Assembly (NCBI GenBank): GCA_019054805.1
Contig: JAHQIY010000005.1
Location: 6,865,501 to 6,929,500, forward strand
DNA length: 64,000 nucleotides
Direction: 5' to 3'
DNA from: Brachionus manjavacas
Lineage: Eukaryota; Rotifera; Eurotatoria; Ploima; Brachionidae
Part shown: positions 1 through 10,605 of the stretch, in pieces
Numbering within the stretch: position 1 is the first letter of the stretch
Layout: each line of letters starts with the position of its first letter
Program-made: the position numbers and the translations under genes
Notes under the pieces: generated by a model
Databases searched by the model: none
Seen by the model: only the letters and a program-made list of their open reading frames with translations
What the model was told of the DNA's origin: nothing

Positions 1-220
1 GTCTAAGTCACAAAAACTTAAGTCAAAGTCATGACTTGCAAAAAAATTTTTATCAATATCTGCTTCATTTGCACCAGCTACATGGTTACATTAACAGATC
101 ACATAGGTCAAGATTAACAGCCAGGAATTTGGAAGCAACTACTTTATTGGAATCAAATATAGATTTATAAAATCATTGACTTGACTTGATTTAAGACTTG
201 TGACTTAAAAGCAAGTCTGG
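1..220. repeat. Imperfect inverted repeat cut by the window edge
   Basis: The first 39 bases and the stretch near 179-218 are imperfect reverse complements of each other, built on the motif taagtcacaa...aagtc. A related stretch (acttgtgacttaaaagcaa) recurs near 46,445. It is probably the end of a miniature inverted-repeat element whose left side lies outside the window or has decayed. No coding sequence is visible. Confidence 0.35.
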
Positions 221-379
221 TTTTTACTAAAATAGTAAAATAAATTTTTTAAAGATGGGAAACGAGAATGATGAAAAAAAAAAAAATTTAACAAACTTGT
301 AGATTTAGGCTTAATATTTGCTGTACAAAAATGTACATAAATAATTGTTTTTATTGAATTTTTATAATTTTAAATTAAT

Positions 380-560
380 ATATAAATTGGTCACGTAAAT
401 AAAAAAACTGGTCATACAAATTTAATAACTGGTCACTTAAATAATAAAATTTAAAAAAAATAAAATCATTATTTTAATAATAATATTGCCTGGTCACATA
501 TCAGGTGATCAGTGAATGTGTGGCCAGTCAGAAAAAATAAAGTTCCTGGTCACCAAATCG
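380..560. repeat. ggtcac-rich repeat related to the ends of the 2885-4627 element
   Basis: Several copies of tggtcac(a/t)taa-like units occur here, in the same style as the subterminal regions of the inverted-repeat element at 2885-4627. It looks like a decayed end of a related transposon. No partner arm or target duplication is clear. The rest of 221-1080 is A/T-rich sequence in which I see nothing else. Confidence 0.4.
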
Positions 561-1084
561 AAATAAAGTTTAAAATATTTAAAATGTTTAAAATATGATT
601 ATTTTGTTTGTTTTTTCAAAAAAAAATTTTAGGTTTAATTTTAACAGTGAGCTCAAGAAAAGTAGATACGTTTATGGCCTGAGAAAGTACAAGTATACAC
701 AAGTCGAAACCAATAGCAAAAAAAATTAACTAGAAGAGCTAATTAACAAGAGTGTAAAAAAAGTAATTTTTATTTTCTCACTTTTTTTACTAAAATTTAA
801 AAAAAAAGTAATTTTTTTTTCAGGTAAAATCTGGTAAATTTTTGTAAAAAGAAAGTTAAAAAAAGTAAAAAAATAAAAATTTCTCTGAATTTTTTAGAAT
901 TTTTTTTCAAAGTTGTATAAAGTTTATTTAAAAATTTTTTTTTTTAGTAATTTGACCATTCTCCATTCTTTTCAATCACTATATCAGTTTCCTTTAATAA
1001 TTGATAAGAGTTTAAAAAAGAGAAAATTATTGAAATACTTTTTTAAAAAGGTTAATATCTAACTGGCATTTTGATGAACTTAGA

Positions 1085-1660
1085 TTTTTTTGGAAATCAA
1101 AAATTGCCTCAACTGCTTCTTGATCATTTCGATCCCCTTTTTCCAAAGTGAATTTTATTCAACTCATTCCAAGCCATTTCAATTCGGTTTAGGTCTTTGG
1201 ACTATCTAGGACACCTAATCTTTTAAAAATATTCCTTAGCTTTTTTATTCTTTATTTTTTTTTTATAAAAAACACACCCAGTTTATGCTGTTTCTTTTCA
1301 AAAATCACAGTAAAGATCTGATATGTGCTTTGGGTCATTGTCTTGATGCAATTTAAAATTAAATGAATTATTTTCAGACATAAATGTGAGTAAATATTCA
1401 TTTAAAATATCCTTATACAATTCAGAATCCATAGTGCACTTAAAAAGCTAAAAGAAATTTCTTTTTAATTTGCCAAAGAATAAGAATTTACTGCTAATTC
1501 CCTAGCTCCGTTATACGAGATACCACCCCACACATGGATTTACATTCAAATTTTGATGCTAGATGGGATAGCTTCAGGCCTTGATGATGGTAGCCTTAGA
1601 TGATATATAGGCTGATCATAAACTACTATTGTTATCTTTAAAATCCCTATTATGCTGACA
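1085..1660 (-). pseudogene. Tc1/mariner transposase remnant (DDE domain)
   Basis: Reading the minus strand in shifting frames gives, in order, VWGGISYNGA (near 1505-1535), CTMDSELYKDIL, LHQDNDPKHIS (near 1325) and SKDLNRIEMAWNEL (near 1165-1200). These match in order the Tc1/mariner catalytic core: the WGG segment, the second Asp in the DN.PKH segment and the SPDLNPIE..W segment with the third acidic residue. Frameshifts and stop codons separate the blocks, so the gene is dead. The N-terminal helix-turn-helix part was not found, nor were terminal repeats. In an intact element the protein would cut and paste DNA at TA dinucleotides. Identification is from motif order only. Confidence 0.75.
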
Positions 1661-2099
1661 CCAAATTAAGCGCTAAAGCTTTTGCAAATCGTTCTGTTTA
1701 GGGCATTTCCTTAAACGTCACAGTCTAAAGCATTAATAAAAAAATTTAAATTTTTTTTATTTAGCCTTTTTACGGGAAGCTTCCAGTCCTTTTTTTTAAT
1801 TGTCCTTTGCCTTTGTCCTTTAAACTTTTATTAAAAATATTCAAAATATATCTTAAATTTACTTAAAAAACCTTAAAAAATCGAATAATTGAAATCGAAG
1901 CATCGATCTTTGATTTTTCACCTTGACAATTTTTCTCTTATTCTAACATCTTAAAATCAATTTCTGAACAAAATTTAAAAAAAAATAGCTATAAATTAAA
2001 CAATTATTGTATATTTTACGGTTTTTGAAGGAACGGATTGTTTTGAAAAGGAAAATTTCAATGAAAATCTAATTTTCTTTGCAGAATACTTTCTTCGAT

Positions 2100-2680
2100 T
2101 AATAAAAATGATAAAAAAGCTAAAAATTGTGTAACAAATGGTTCAGTTTATGTTTCAGACAATCAACATTCAAATCATTCAAACGATGAAAATTCTGCTG
2201 TTATTTTTCTTCAGGCAAAGGAAAAAAATTTATATTTTTTTTCGTATTAATTGGTGTAATTCTAATAAAATTGGGGTAAAAAAATAATTTTTGGTGTATT
2301 TCATTCAATATTTGGGGTATATAAAATAAATAAATCTTATATAAATTAAACTGTATTCTTATTATAACAAAATTATGATGAATATCTTATTTAATACTAA
2401 ATTTTGTGTAATCATTTAAAATAATCAATATTAATAATTAAATGCAATGGAACTACAAACGTCATAAGAATGCTCTTTATGAATGTTAGCTAAAAAGTAA
2501 TGACGATAATGGAGTAATAAAGTAATTACCAAAAAAAGCGATTTTCACTTTAATTGTTTATCTCTTAATTTTAATAATAATACTATTTTTTTTATATTAT
2601 ACTATTATTAATATAGTATTAATCAGAGTTGTTTAAAAGTCTCAAGTAAAGTCCAAGGCCGGACTTTTTTTCTAAACATC
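2100..2680. repeat. Dispersed repeat, copy A (second copy split at 31.5-34.9 kb)
   Basis: The stretch 2120-2235 closely matches 31,500-31,620. The following 2245-2680 closely matches 33,025-33,125 and then 34,515-34,860 in the same order and orientation. Copy A is therefore shorter than copy B, which contains extra FLYWCH-like sequence, a LINE tail and a 1.4-kb inverted-repeat element. Copy A also seems to have lost sequence between 2225 and 2240. The readable peptide near 2150 (SDNQHSNHSND) resembles the zinc-binding H-x-H segment of MULE/FLYWCH proteins. Probable transposon remnant. Confidence 0.6.
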
Positions 2681-2884
2681 GACCAAATAAAGTTTGAAAA
2701 TTATTTCTTCTCTTGATTAGTTTAAGCACAAAGCCTTTCATTTGTCAAATATCACCTTTTCGGCGTTGGGTCTTTTGGTAAAGTATTTGTGTTACTTCAG
2801 CTCGGCTCGTGCCAAAAACTAAGCCTGACTAAAAATTTGCCACATTTATGTTCGGTCCAACTATTATCTTCCATTCATTTACTC

Positions 2885-3070
2885 GAGTCTATTGCAATAT
2901 GTGACCAGCTGGTCACTTAATATGTGACCATTGATTCCTACTTAATTATGTGATCAGGACTGTTCACCTATTAATTGACCAGTAAGTAAGTGACCAAAAA
3001 AAATTAAAGATTAAAAAAATATGGTCACATAAATTTGTTTTTGGTCACTTAAATTTTTAATTGGTCACCT
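2885..3070. repeat. Left terminal inverted repeat of the 2885-4627 element
   Basis: The outer 110 or so bases pair with 4513-4627. Beyond that the arms keep the same ggtcac-type units but with more indels. It contains a small palindrome, gtgaccagctggtcac (2901-2916), which is also present in the right arm. Confidence 0.75.
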
Positions 3071-3262
3071 AATAAATTTTTATTAAATTATTTTAAACAA
3101 TACGAAAATCAATAATAAAATTTAAAATTGAAAAAGTTGACTAAATTTTGCTTCGCTTTTTTAATTTTCATAAACAAAAATTTCTTAATAACTCTTTTGA
3201 AAAATTAAGCAATATAAATTTGCGTTTAAATAAAAAAAAAATAAAATTTGAAAAGAAATAAA

Positions 3263-3712
3263 ATGAACATTCAAGAGTCCGAAGAATTTAAAATATTCAC
3301 TTAACTGAGCCAAATTGGTTTAATTGACGTACAAAAATTTTGCACTAATAAAAATTGTAAAAGTTTTTGAAAAGCATTAAGCCATGATTTGAGGAACAGG
3401 AACAAATCAAAAATAGATAAGAGTAACGATAGAATACTTACTTGGCGTTGTAAAACTTGTACCACAAATTCTTCAATTTATTCTGATTCCTTCTTTGGTT
3501 TATTTCGTAAACCAATTAAGCTTGTCTTAGCCATTATCAAATGTTGGTCTGCCCAACTAACGGTAGCCAAAGTGAAAGCCGTAATAGAAATGAATTTTAA
3601 TCAAAAATTATCTGATGAAATGATAATTTCACTATATTCCAAGTTAAGACAAGCTTGTTCACTAAAACTTTCACTAAAACTTTCTTTTTTCTGTTTCAGA
3701 ACCAAGTACTAA
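3263..3712 (+). pseudogene. N-terminal fragment of a Merlin-like transposase
   Basis: An ATG at 3263 begins MNIQESEEFKIFT, then a stop, then LSQIGLIDVQKFC, and after a further frame change the readable block 3389-3712. That block contains WRCKTCTTNSSIYSDSFF followed by a predicted helical stretch. Merlin and related IS1595-type transposases start in this way: a short helix with GLI, a CxxC pair, a WRC..C pair and an SxR.GSFF-like segment. The reading ends at 3712 long before any DDE catalytic residues. Internal stops and a frame change make it a pseudogene. Its position inside matching inverted repeats supports the assignment. Family assignment is from pattern recall. Confidence 0.55.
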
Positions 3713-3722
3713 GCAATTAACT

Positions 3723-3989
3723 ATGATGACTAATAATCCTGTATCTAATGTTTATGATGGTGATTCTGAGAATGATGCTGATGAAGTTGACGGTAATATA
3801 ATATTCGAGAATGAAGCTAATTTTGTTCAAGACGAATCTAGTGAAAGGGTCAATATTAGTATTCATGAAAGAAACAATGTAAGATCGTCGGATGAAGAGA
3901 AATATAGACGCCGATATCATACAACTATTAGTGATCGTGTAGAGGCAATAAATAAAGATAGGGAAGCAGGGATTTATAATTGCTTGTAA
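3723..3989 (+). CDS. Small acidic ORF inside the Merlin-like element
   Basis: An 88-codon ORF from ATG. The N-terminal half is strongly acidic (DGDSENDADEVDGN) and the C-terminal half is basic (EEKYRRRYHTTISDR). It starts 11 bases after the end of the transposase fragment, in another frame. I do not recognise it. It may be an accessory ORF of the element, a piece of a longer decayed frame, or chance. It lies well inside the inverted repeats, so it belongs to the element rather than to the host. Confidence 0.3.
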   Translation: MMTNNPVSNVYDGDSENDADEVDGNIIFENEANFVQDESSERVNISIHERNNVRSSDEEKYRRRYHTTISDRVEAINKDREAGIYNCL

Positions 3990-4389
3990 CGAGGCGTTAA
4001 CTTTTAAACTTAAATGTTATGTTTTATCTGCATGTTTTTTATAATTTATTAGTTTCGAAAAAGTTAAAAATCAATTAATGTGTATACTCTATTGACGATT
4101 TACGTCCAGAATTTTTTCAATAACTATTCAGTATTTGTTTTTATTCACGTGTGTCTATGCTTAATATACTCGTCACGCACCGCTCGTTCCTCGTAAATAA
4201 ACTTGAAACAATTAGTTTATTAAGTGTAAAATATAAAAGCTTGCAATTCGAGATTGATTCATTAAATAACCAAAAAGTATAAAAGAAACACTTCAAACTG
4301 TGAATAAACATTTAAGTGGTAAAAAAAATCCGGTAGAATTTCCACATTTAAAATTTAAAATTACATATTTCAAAAAAACTCTAATTTTT

Positions 4390-4627
4390 TTAAAGTTTCT
4401 TTATTTGGTCACATAATTTAATATTTGGTCACATAACATAATAACTGGTCACATATATTTTCACTTGGTCACTTATTTTAATAAACTTTTTAATATTAAT
4501 TTTTTTGGAAATCTTGGGTCACTTATTTACTGGTCAATTAATAGGTGAACAGTCCTGATTACATAATTAAATAGAAATCAATGGTCACATATTAAGTGAC
4601 CAGCTGGTCACATATTGCAAATAAACC
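4390..4627. repeat. Right terminal inverted repeat of the 2885-4627 element
   Basis: Reverse complement of the left end, including the palindrome gtgaccagctggtcac. It ends at 4627 against the 9-base direct repeat catttactc (4628-4636). The subterminal part carries at least five ggtcac units with loose spacing, a possible transposase-binding array. Confidence 0.75.
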
Positions 4628-4636
4628 CATTTACTC

Positions 4637-5834
4637 TAAGTTCCAAATTATCTAGTTCTGTGGCCAAATCCGAATTTTGGAACAAATATTTGATGGATTT
4701 TTTTCCGCCTACGTTCAAGCCGACAGGTTGCATTTAATTATTTAATTTATTTAAACGGTAAGTAAAAAGTTTTTGATAATATTTTGAACTTTCATTGTCT
4801 TTGTTTTTTTGGAACATTTAAATTGAAAAAATTCAATTTTTAAAGCTCTAATCATTTCTCGAATCAAACTTGGGGAAAATGATTCAGATTTTGAAATAAT
4901 GATAAGTTCTTTTAACGTAATTGCTCGATTTAAGTGACATGACACTATAGTTGGGTATTTGGCTATAGTGAAATGTTCTTATGTATCGAACACTGGTTTG
5001 TATTTTGACTAATGCGACATGACATTTAGTCAAAAAAATTTTACATATCGTTTAAAAATTGTAAATTATGATTAAAAAAGTTGAGTATTGATAGATTGTT
5101 TTTTTTTTTAATAAATATAACAACATAAATTAATATATTTGGTTAATTATCCATCCTTGTAATATACAATACGGCCACAAGAATATTGTTAAAAGGCTTA
5201 TAAATTGTTTTGTATATTAAAAGGGTGGATAATAATGGGAAATAAACCAAAATTTTTTTTCTATAAATATATATTTTAAAATTTTCATTCATATAGATTT
5301 GTATCTGCTGATTGAGAAAAATATTAATATTAAAATTTTTTTAGCTAAAATTAAATAAAATAAGTTAAAATTAAATTAAATTCTTTATCTCGACGTATTT
5401 TGTTTTTTATCCTTTAAATTATTTCTAAACTTATGAGTTATCGACAATGAGTGTGTTTTTAAAGCTAAATATTCTTTGCTGTCCTTTACCGTCCTTTTCT
5501 AACGGGTGGCCAAAAATGGTAGTCTTTCAAATTCATTGAAAAAAAAAAAGACTTATATTTTTTCGTGCTATAATATTTTAATTCTTTGCTATAATGAAAA
5601 AAAAAAAATGATATAAAAATTAACGGAAATGATATAAATTAAAAAATAAAATTGATATATAATTGACACAATCTGATATGATTAATAATACCTGTGATAT
5701 GTAAATATGTAATGACAATATTTTAATTGAGCATTAACTAATTAGTGAATTTTGAATTAATTGATAAATTAAGCTGAGTAGAAATTTTTATATATAAGAT
5801 ACATGCATATAATAAAAATTTAACTGACTAAACT
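4637..5834. other. Non-coding A/T-rich spacer with a small palindromic element
   Basis: No gene is recognised. The open frame at 4751-4945 (minus) has no family resemblance. A 91-base inverted repeat sits at 5143-5233 and is listed separately. Otherwise the stretch holds homopolymer runs and A/T-rich sequence. Confidence 0.5.
5143..5233. repeat. 91-base miniature inverted-repeat element
   Basis: The first 24 bases (attatccatccttgtaatat...) are nearly the reverse complement of the last 24 (...gggtggataat), with three mismatches. The intervening ~43 bases are unpaired. It is too short to code and is probably a MITE. Confidence 0.5.
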
Positions 5835-7425
5835 TTGACAGACACATCAACTAGCTATGAGTTTGTTGCTCCAAACAATCCAAATATTGAACAAATCGAA
5901 GATTCGTTAAGAGACGCAGAGGAAATTGAACCGATCAAAACAAAAAAAACAAGAGGCAAAAATCGAAAGTACAATCAATTTTGTGGATTCGTCGATTTTA
6001 AAAAAGCTGACCGCACTCTTTTAGGAACTTTTGATAACCAAAAATGGCGTAAAGGTGTTATGACTGGAGACGACAAACATTACTATGACTGCTACACTAT
6101 GGGGAAGAAGGTTAAGTGTCCGGTCAAAATGTATCTGTTTTTACACCCCGACACTCAATATTGTACCGTTTTTATGTCCGACGATAAACATTCTCACGAA
6201 AATCAAGAAGACGAAATCGATTGTGAACGTTTATCGAAAACATTGCGCAATGAAATCATTCGAATTTTCGAAAATGAAACAGACCAAATTAACGCAATAA
6301 AAGACAAGCTTAACGATAAAAACATGAAGGCAACGTCAATACAAATATACAATTTGATACAAAGATACAAGAAAAGCAACTACGGACCATCTAATATGAC
6401 ATTAAACCAACTCAGAGATTAATGTAATGCTCATATCAATGTACCAGACAACGTAGATGAAGTATTTATACCTAAAACTAACTTTGAAGCTGGTATAACA
6501 GAAGCTTAAGAAGTAAGGGTATTTTTAACAACTCGTCGTGTTCTTGACTTAGCATTAAATGCAAAACATGTATGTATCGATGCAACCTACAAACTTTTAT
6601 GGCAAAATTACCCAGTAATCATTATTGGTACAACAGACTTAGCCAAAAAATTCCATCCGTTTGGTTTATCAATATGCAAACATGAATCAGAACATGACTA
6701 CTGTTTACTTTCGCTGCTGTTAAGGATATGGTTAAAGAATTGTTAGAGTTCGATTTTTGCCCTAATGGACTGGTAGCTGATGCAGCGCCTGCAATTACAA
6801 ATGGGTTTACAAAAGTCTTCGACCCTCCGTTTTCAAGAGTCATTTGCTGGGCACATGTTATTCGGAATATCGATTCAAATTTGAATACAATCAACGATGA
6901 TCCTATGCGCAAATCAATCCGAAATCAAATCAAATGTATCCAAGTCTTGGCCGAATCACATAATTTCAAGTCAGTCGCTCAATGTCTAATAACAAAATTG
7001 GAAAAAATAAACAACGAATCAGTAAAGGTGTTTTCAAAATATTTCAATGATGTTTGGCTGTCTGGTTCAAATGATGCGTGGTATGATTCGTATTCTTTAA
7101 GAACACCAAGTAGAAATAATGCATTGGAATCAATAAATTTGCAACTGACATTAATCTTCGTACATGGACAAAAGCATGACATTGGCAATGTGAACACTGT
7201 GATGTCAATATTCCTAAGAAAACTGATCAATTGGGTTCAACATATTTTATAGCCTCAAAGTTTTCGAAAAAAAAATAACTCGAAAAACAAGACCTCAAAA
7301 ACTATAAGAGCGAATTTACAAATGAAAACGTTGTCAATTATACAAAATGACTCAAATCTGCGTCACAAATATGGTCGGTCAAAATCGATTCACAAGAATG
7401 GAAGAATAGCACTTGCACGTGTCCG
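5835..7425 (+). pseudogene. MULE-type transposase pseudogene with N-terminal zinc-finger-like region and SWIM-like C-terminus
   Basis: Blocks in order: a YYDC...KVKCPV...HSH segment (about 6090-6210) that looks like the FLYWCH/WRKY-GCM1-type zinc finger of MULEs; an ATYKLLWQNYPVIIIGTTD segment (about 6580-6640) with the first catalytic Asp; LVADAAPAITNGF (about 6770) with the second; VICWAHVIRN (about 6840); and a SWIM-like W-x-N-S-T-C-T-C-P near 7395-7425. Stops at 6420 and about 6508, a frameshift near 6725 and a stop at 7250 interrupt it. The first open frame has no ATG (its first codon is TTG), so the true start is unknown. An intact copy would be a nuclear cut-and-paste transposase. It abuts the minus-strand Gypsy remnant, which appears to have inserted into its 3' part. 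Confidence 0.75.
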
Positions 7426-7434
7426 TTTTGTTTT

Positions 7435-7841
7435 GTTTCGATCTGTTTTAATAAATAATTGTTTGGCTCAAAACATACTGTGTTTTCTGTCTCTTGAAGA
7501 GTTATAAAATTATCATCGATCCAAAAAGAATCTTGTTTCGATTTATTTGGGTTTTCAATCTCCTGTTTTTCTTGAACTCCATCTATTGCTTCATCAACGT
7601 GGTTGAAATCCAAATTTTCCTGCTGATTTTCCGAAACCAAAATTTTTGAATTATCTGCTTTTCTCTCCGGAGGCCCATCGTTAATTTTTATTGGGCCTTT
7701 TTCAACTAATGATTCGGAGTTCTCAATAAGTGAGTCATACCGAACATTTATGGGCGGACTAAAACACTTTTTAAGACGATTGGCATGGACCAGTTGTTTT
7801 CTTCCTTTCTTATCATGTTTTAATAAGATAATTGTTTTCAC
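7435..7841 (-). pseudogene. C-terminal tail of Gypsy copy 1 polyprotein
   Basis: It begins with a stretch ending VHANRLKKCF, the usual short motif that closes the integrase C-terminal region of Gypsy polyproteins. An acidic, low-complexity tail follows. The open frame runs on to 7338, but its last 30 codons lie on sequence that belongs to the MULE, so the element's own end is probably near 7430. It is separated from the rest of integrase by a frame change around 7841-7884. Confidence 0.6.
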
Positions 7842-7883
7842 TTCTAACTTCCACGACTGTAAAAGGTCCGACCCATTTTCGGC

Positions 7884-8982
7884 TTAACTTTTTAGATAGT
7901 TCTTTTTTTTAGCCGAATCGAGAAACCAAACTCGGTCGCCCAGAATATAATAAGTTCGCCTGACGTTTCTTTCGGCATAAAATTTAAATTTATTGACCTT
8001 TAAGTCCCAGTTTTTAGCGACAATGTCATAATATTTAAGCAATCTGGTTTGCATTTTGTGGGCGTAGCTGTTCACATCTATGTTCAATTCTAACTCGGGG
8101 ACAGGAAACATCAAATCACAGGCAATTTTGGTTTTCGCCGATAAATGACTTCAAATGGCGTTAGTCCAGTGGTTGCGTGTACAGATGTATTATATGCAAA
8201 AGCCATTTTCTCTAGATAGAGAATCCATGTAGATTGTTCTTCGGTTATATAACAGGCTGATATTTGTTCGATCGTTCGATTAAATCGTTCGGTTTGACCA
8301 TCACATTGTTGGTGGTATGCGGACGTTCGAAGTTGATGAATATCAAGCATCACTTAAAGTTGGTCCACCAAGTCTGACCGGAAATTGGTGCCTCTATCCG
8401 ATAGAGCTGCTTCTGGTACACCGTGTCGACAGACAATTGACATAAAACACTAAGCCAGTTCTTCACTGACCGGAGTCTTAATGTCAAACAATCCACATGT
8501 TTTGAAAAATGACAAATTATCTCTAAAATAAATAGAAATCCATCAACCAACAAAGGTAAAGGTCCAAGTTTATCCCAAGTAATCAGTTGGAATAGTCGAG
8601 AAGCTCGAATGGGGACAATTGGCTGCCTTGTGAATGCACGTGGACCTTTAACACTCGCGCATATTTCACACTGTCGAATGTATTCTTCCATATCTCTTCT
8701 ATAGCTAGGCCAATAAAACGATACTCTTAGTCTTTCGAAGGTTTTTTCAAAACCTAGATGACCTCCAAAAGGATCATCATGAACCTTATTAAACACTTTT
8801 GCTCGCTCGTTGGGTGGTACAATATATTGGTAAAACGTACCTTTATCATTAGTTTCTACACATCGATAAACATTTTTCCCAAAAATCTGAAATCGATCAA
8901 AATTCAACCAGTAAATGTAGAGACCACCTTCCCCTTTAGTACACGAGTCTGGTTTCTTCTTCTCCTTCAACAATTTATACAA
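7884..8982 (-). pseudogene. Integrase region of Gypsy copy 1
   Basis: Three overlapping frames together give integrase in order. The H-H-C-C zinc domain is at about 8640-8800 (HDDPFGGHLG ... RQCEICASVKG). A core with altered sequence follows, then the AYHQQCDGQTERFNR block (about 8290-8320) that carries the last catalytic Glu region of Gypsy integrases, then FAYNTSVHATTGLTPFE. The C-terminal part (7884-8114) has GDRVWF, as in the GPY/F-type module. Frameshifts lie near 8350 and 8112. The first catalytic Asp appears in TWDKLGPLP. An active enzyme would join LTR DNA to the chromosome; this one is broken. Confidence 0.75.
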
Positions 8983-9373
8983 TTCGTTGATACATTTATT
9001 GCGGAGCTGTTTTTCATTCGCGTTTGTCTCTTGTAAATAACATTGTTAATAACAATACCCAATTCAGTATCATCTAATTCCCCCTCCTCTTCGTCGCTTT
9101 CGTCTGGGTCTTCATCATCTTCCTCCAATAACCACCTCGAAAGCGCATCAGTATTCCCATTCATATGGCCTTCTCTATATTAAATGTTGAAGTCGAACGA
9201 GCGCAGAAAACATAACCACCGTGCGAGACGTGGAGATGGTTCAATTGTTTAATCGTTTTCGGTCGATCATATCGATATACGACTTCCACTTTTCTTGGTG
9301 ACGGGCGAACGCAATCAAAACTAATCACATGTCCTAAATAATCGATTGAACCAAAAACATTTCTTCCATTCAA
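8967..9373 (-). pseudogene. RT thumb/connection and RNase H scar of Gypsy copy 1
   Basis: One frame (9161-9373) contains DYLGHVISFDCVRPSPRKVE, the region just after the polymerase. The next (8967-9164) starts with GNTDALSRW, the very end of RNase H, followed by an acidic tail. Fewer than 70 codons separate these two landmarks, where Gypsy elements normally have about 200 residues holding the RNase H active site. An internal deletion has therefore removed RNase H. Confidence 0.65.
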
Positions 9374-10040
9374 CTTTTAACATCGCCGTGCGAATCCTTT
9401 CTGTCACCGTTCTCAAATGTAAATAATCTACTTCTAACGTTTCTGAAAAGATCAGGGTATCGTCTAAGTAGACCAGACAAATCTGGCCGAGTAACCCCTT
9501 AAGCGCTTTCTCCATTGTGCGTTGGAAAGTCGCTGGTGCGAATGGAGTGACATTAAATTCGAACAGACCAAACTCTGTTACAAAATCTGTTTTCTGGCGA
9601 TCTCTTTTTGCTACTCGGTTCTGGTAATAGGCTGAGGCAAGATCTAATGTTGTAAAATATTTTGCTTTACTTAACATTACAAGAAGGTCTTCAATCTTAG
9701 GTAAGGGGTAGCAGTCTTTTATAGTTATTTCGTTTAATCTACGATAATCAACACAAATTCTAAGTGATCCATTAGACTTTCTCACTAACACAATCGGCGA
9801 TGCCCATGGGGAATCACTTTCTTCTATAATACCTGCTGTTAATATGTCATCGAGCTGCTTCCTCACTTCATTACGTACGGCATATGGCATCCGACGAGTC
9901 TGTTGTTTAATCGGTACATATGATGTAAGATTTATTACATGTTCAGCTAGATTCGTCTGTGTTAACGAAGTTAATCCCTTAGAAACTATGTCGTCAAATT
10001 CATCGTAGATAATTGTTTTGAACGTTTCGATCTTCTCCAT
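9321..10040 (-). pseudogene. Reverse transcriptase domain of Gypsy copy 1
   Basis: A 239-codon frame holds the fingers and palm of a Gypsy reverse transcriptase: GIIEESDSPWASPIVLVRK, RICVDYRRLN, PLPKIEDLL, FTTLDLASAYYQ and the catalytic YLDD box near 9465. The FGLFEFNVTPFAPATFQRTM block is slightly shortened compared with the usual PFGL.NAP form. The frame is lost at about 9350. The upstream part has no clean start and belongs to a broken gag-pol frame. Confidence 0.8.
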
Positions 10041-10104
10041 TTCGCCTTCTTCATTTCGTTCGCTCGTGATATCGGCCGACGACTGGTTATCTTGACTGAC
10101 CGCG

Positions 10105-10600
10105 TTAAATTGAGGTTCTTGTTATAACATTCAGATGGTTGTTTTTCGGTCTAGGTCCTCGAGCGCTTCGCTCGGTCTCTGGTTTCCATGAAATGGCATC
10201 TTTTATTTTAGCGAGGCAAGTTTTTATATCTTTGAATTTAAATGCTACGTCTAAACCCATCAAACAATCATGTAATAATTTTCGGACGACAATTTCTTCC
10301 ACCCTAGTTTCGAAGTTTCTAAGCTTCAAGGTACATGTACTCTTTCCAATTACTTGTACAGCGCCACCATTACACGTTTCCAGTGTTGCGCTAATTGGCA
10401 AAAGTGTGTCATTATAATTTTTACACCTCTCCCAGGTCTACGTTGAAATTATTGTTTTTACTGTACCCGTATCAAATAAAAACTTCACAGGTTTATTTTT
10501 TAACAGACATGTACCGTTCAGACTTTCCATATGCATGATCGAGTTTACAATTTCGTTTGAAATAGACGGGTTGTTGACATGATAATTTTGTTTGTTTTGA
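10105..10600 (-). pseudogene. Retroviral-type aspartic protease region of Gypsy copy 1
   Basis: The minus strand at about 10,465-10,473 encodes the active-site triplet DTG within KFLFDTGTVKTII. About 150 bases downstream, in another frame, the LMGLD segment near 10,250 corresponds to the second conserved hydrophobic-Gly turn of retropepsins. A frameshift near 10,400-10,440 separates them. The region lies between the gag zinc knuckle and the reverse transcriptase, as expected. Confidence 0.65.
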
Positions 10601-10605
10601 TTGAA

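Larger units (their letters stand above)
2885..4627. mobile_element. DNA transposon with long terminal inverted repeats, Merlin-like, non-autonomous
   Basis: The left end (from gagtctattgcaatatgtga) and the reverse complement of the right end share more than 100 bases with few differences (about 2892-2999 against 4513-4620). Further inside are repeated ggtcac units. The 9-base word catttactc flanks the element on both sides (2876-2884 and 4628-4636), a convincing target-site duplication. Inside is the N-terminal part of a transposase with a zinc-ribbon pattern like that of Merlin (IS1016/ISXO2-type) elements, which make 8-9-base duplications. No catalytic DDE part is present, so the copy cannot move itself. 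MULEs also make 9-base duplications and remain an alternative. Confidence 0.75.
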
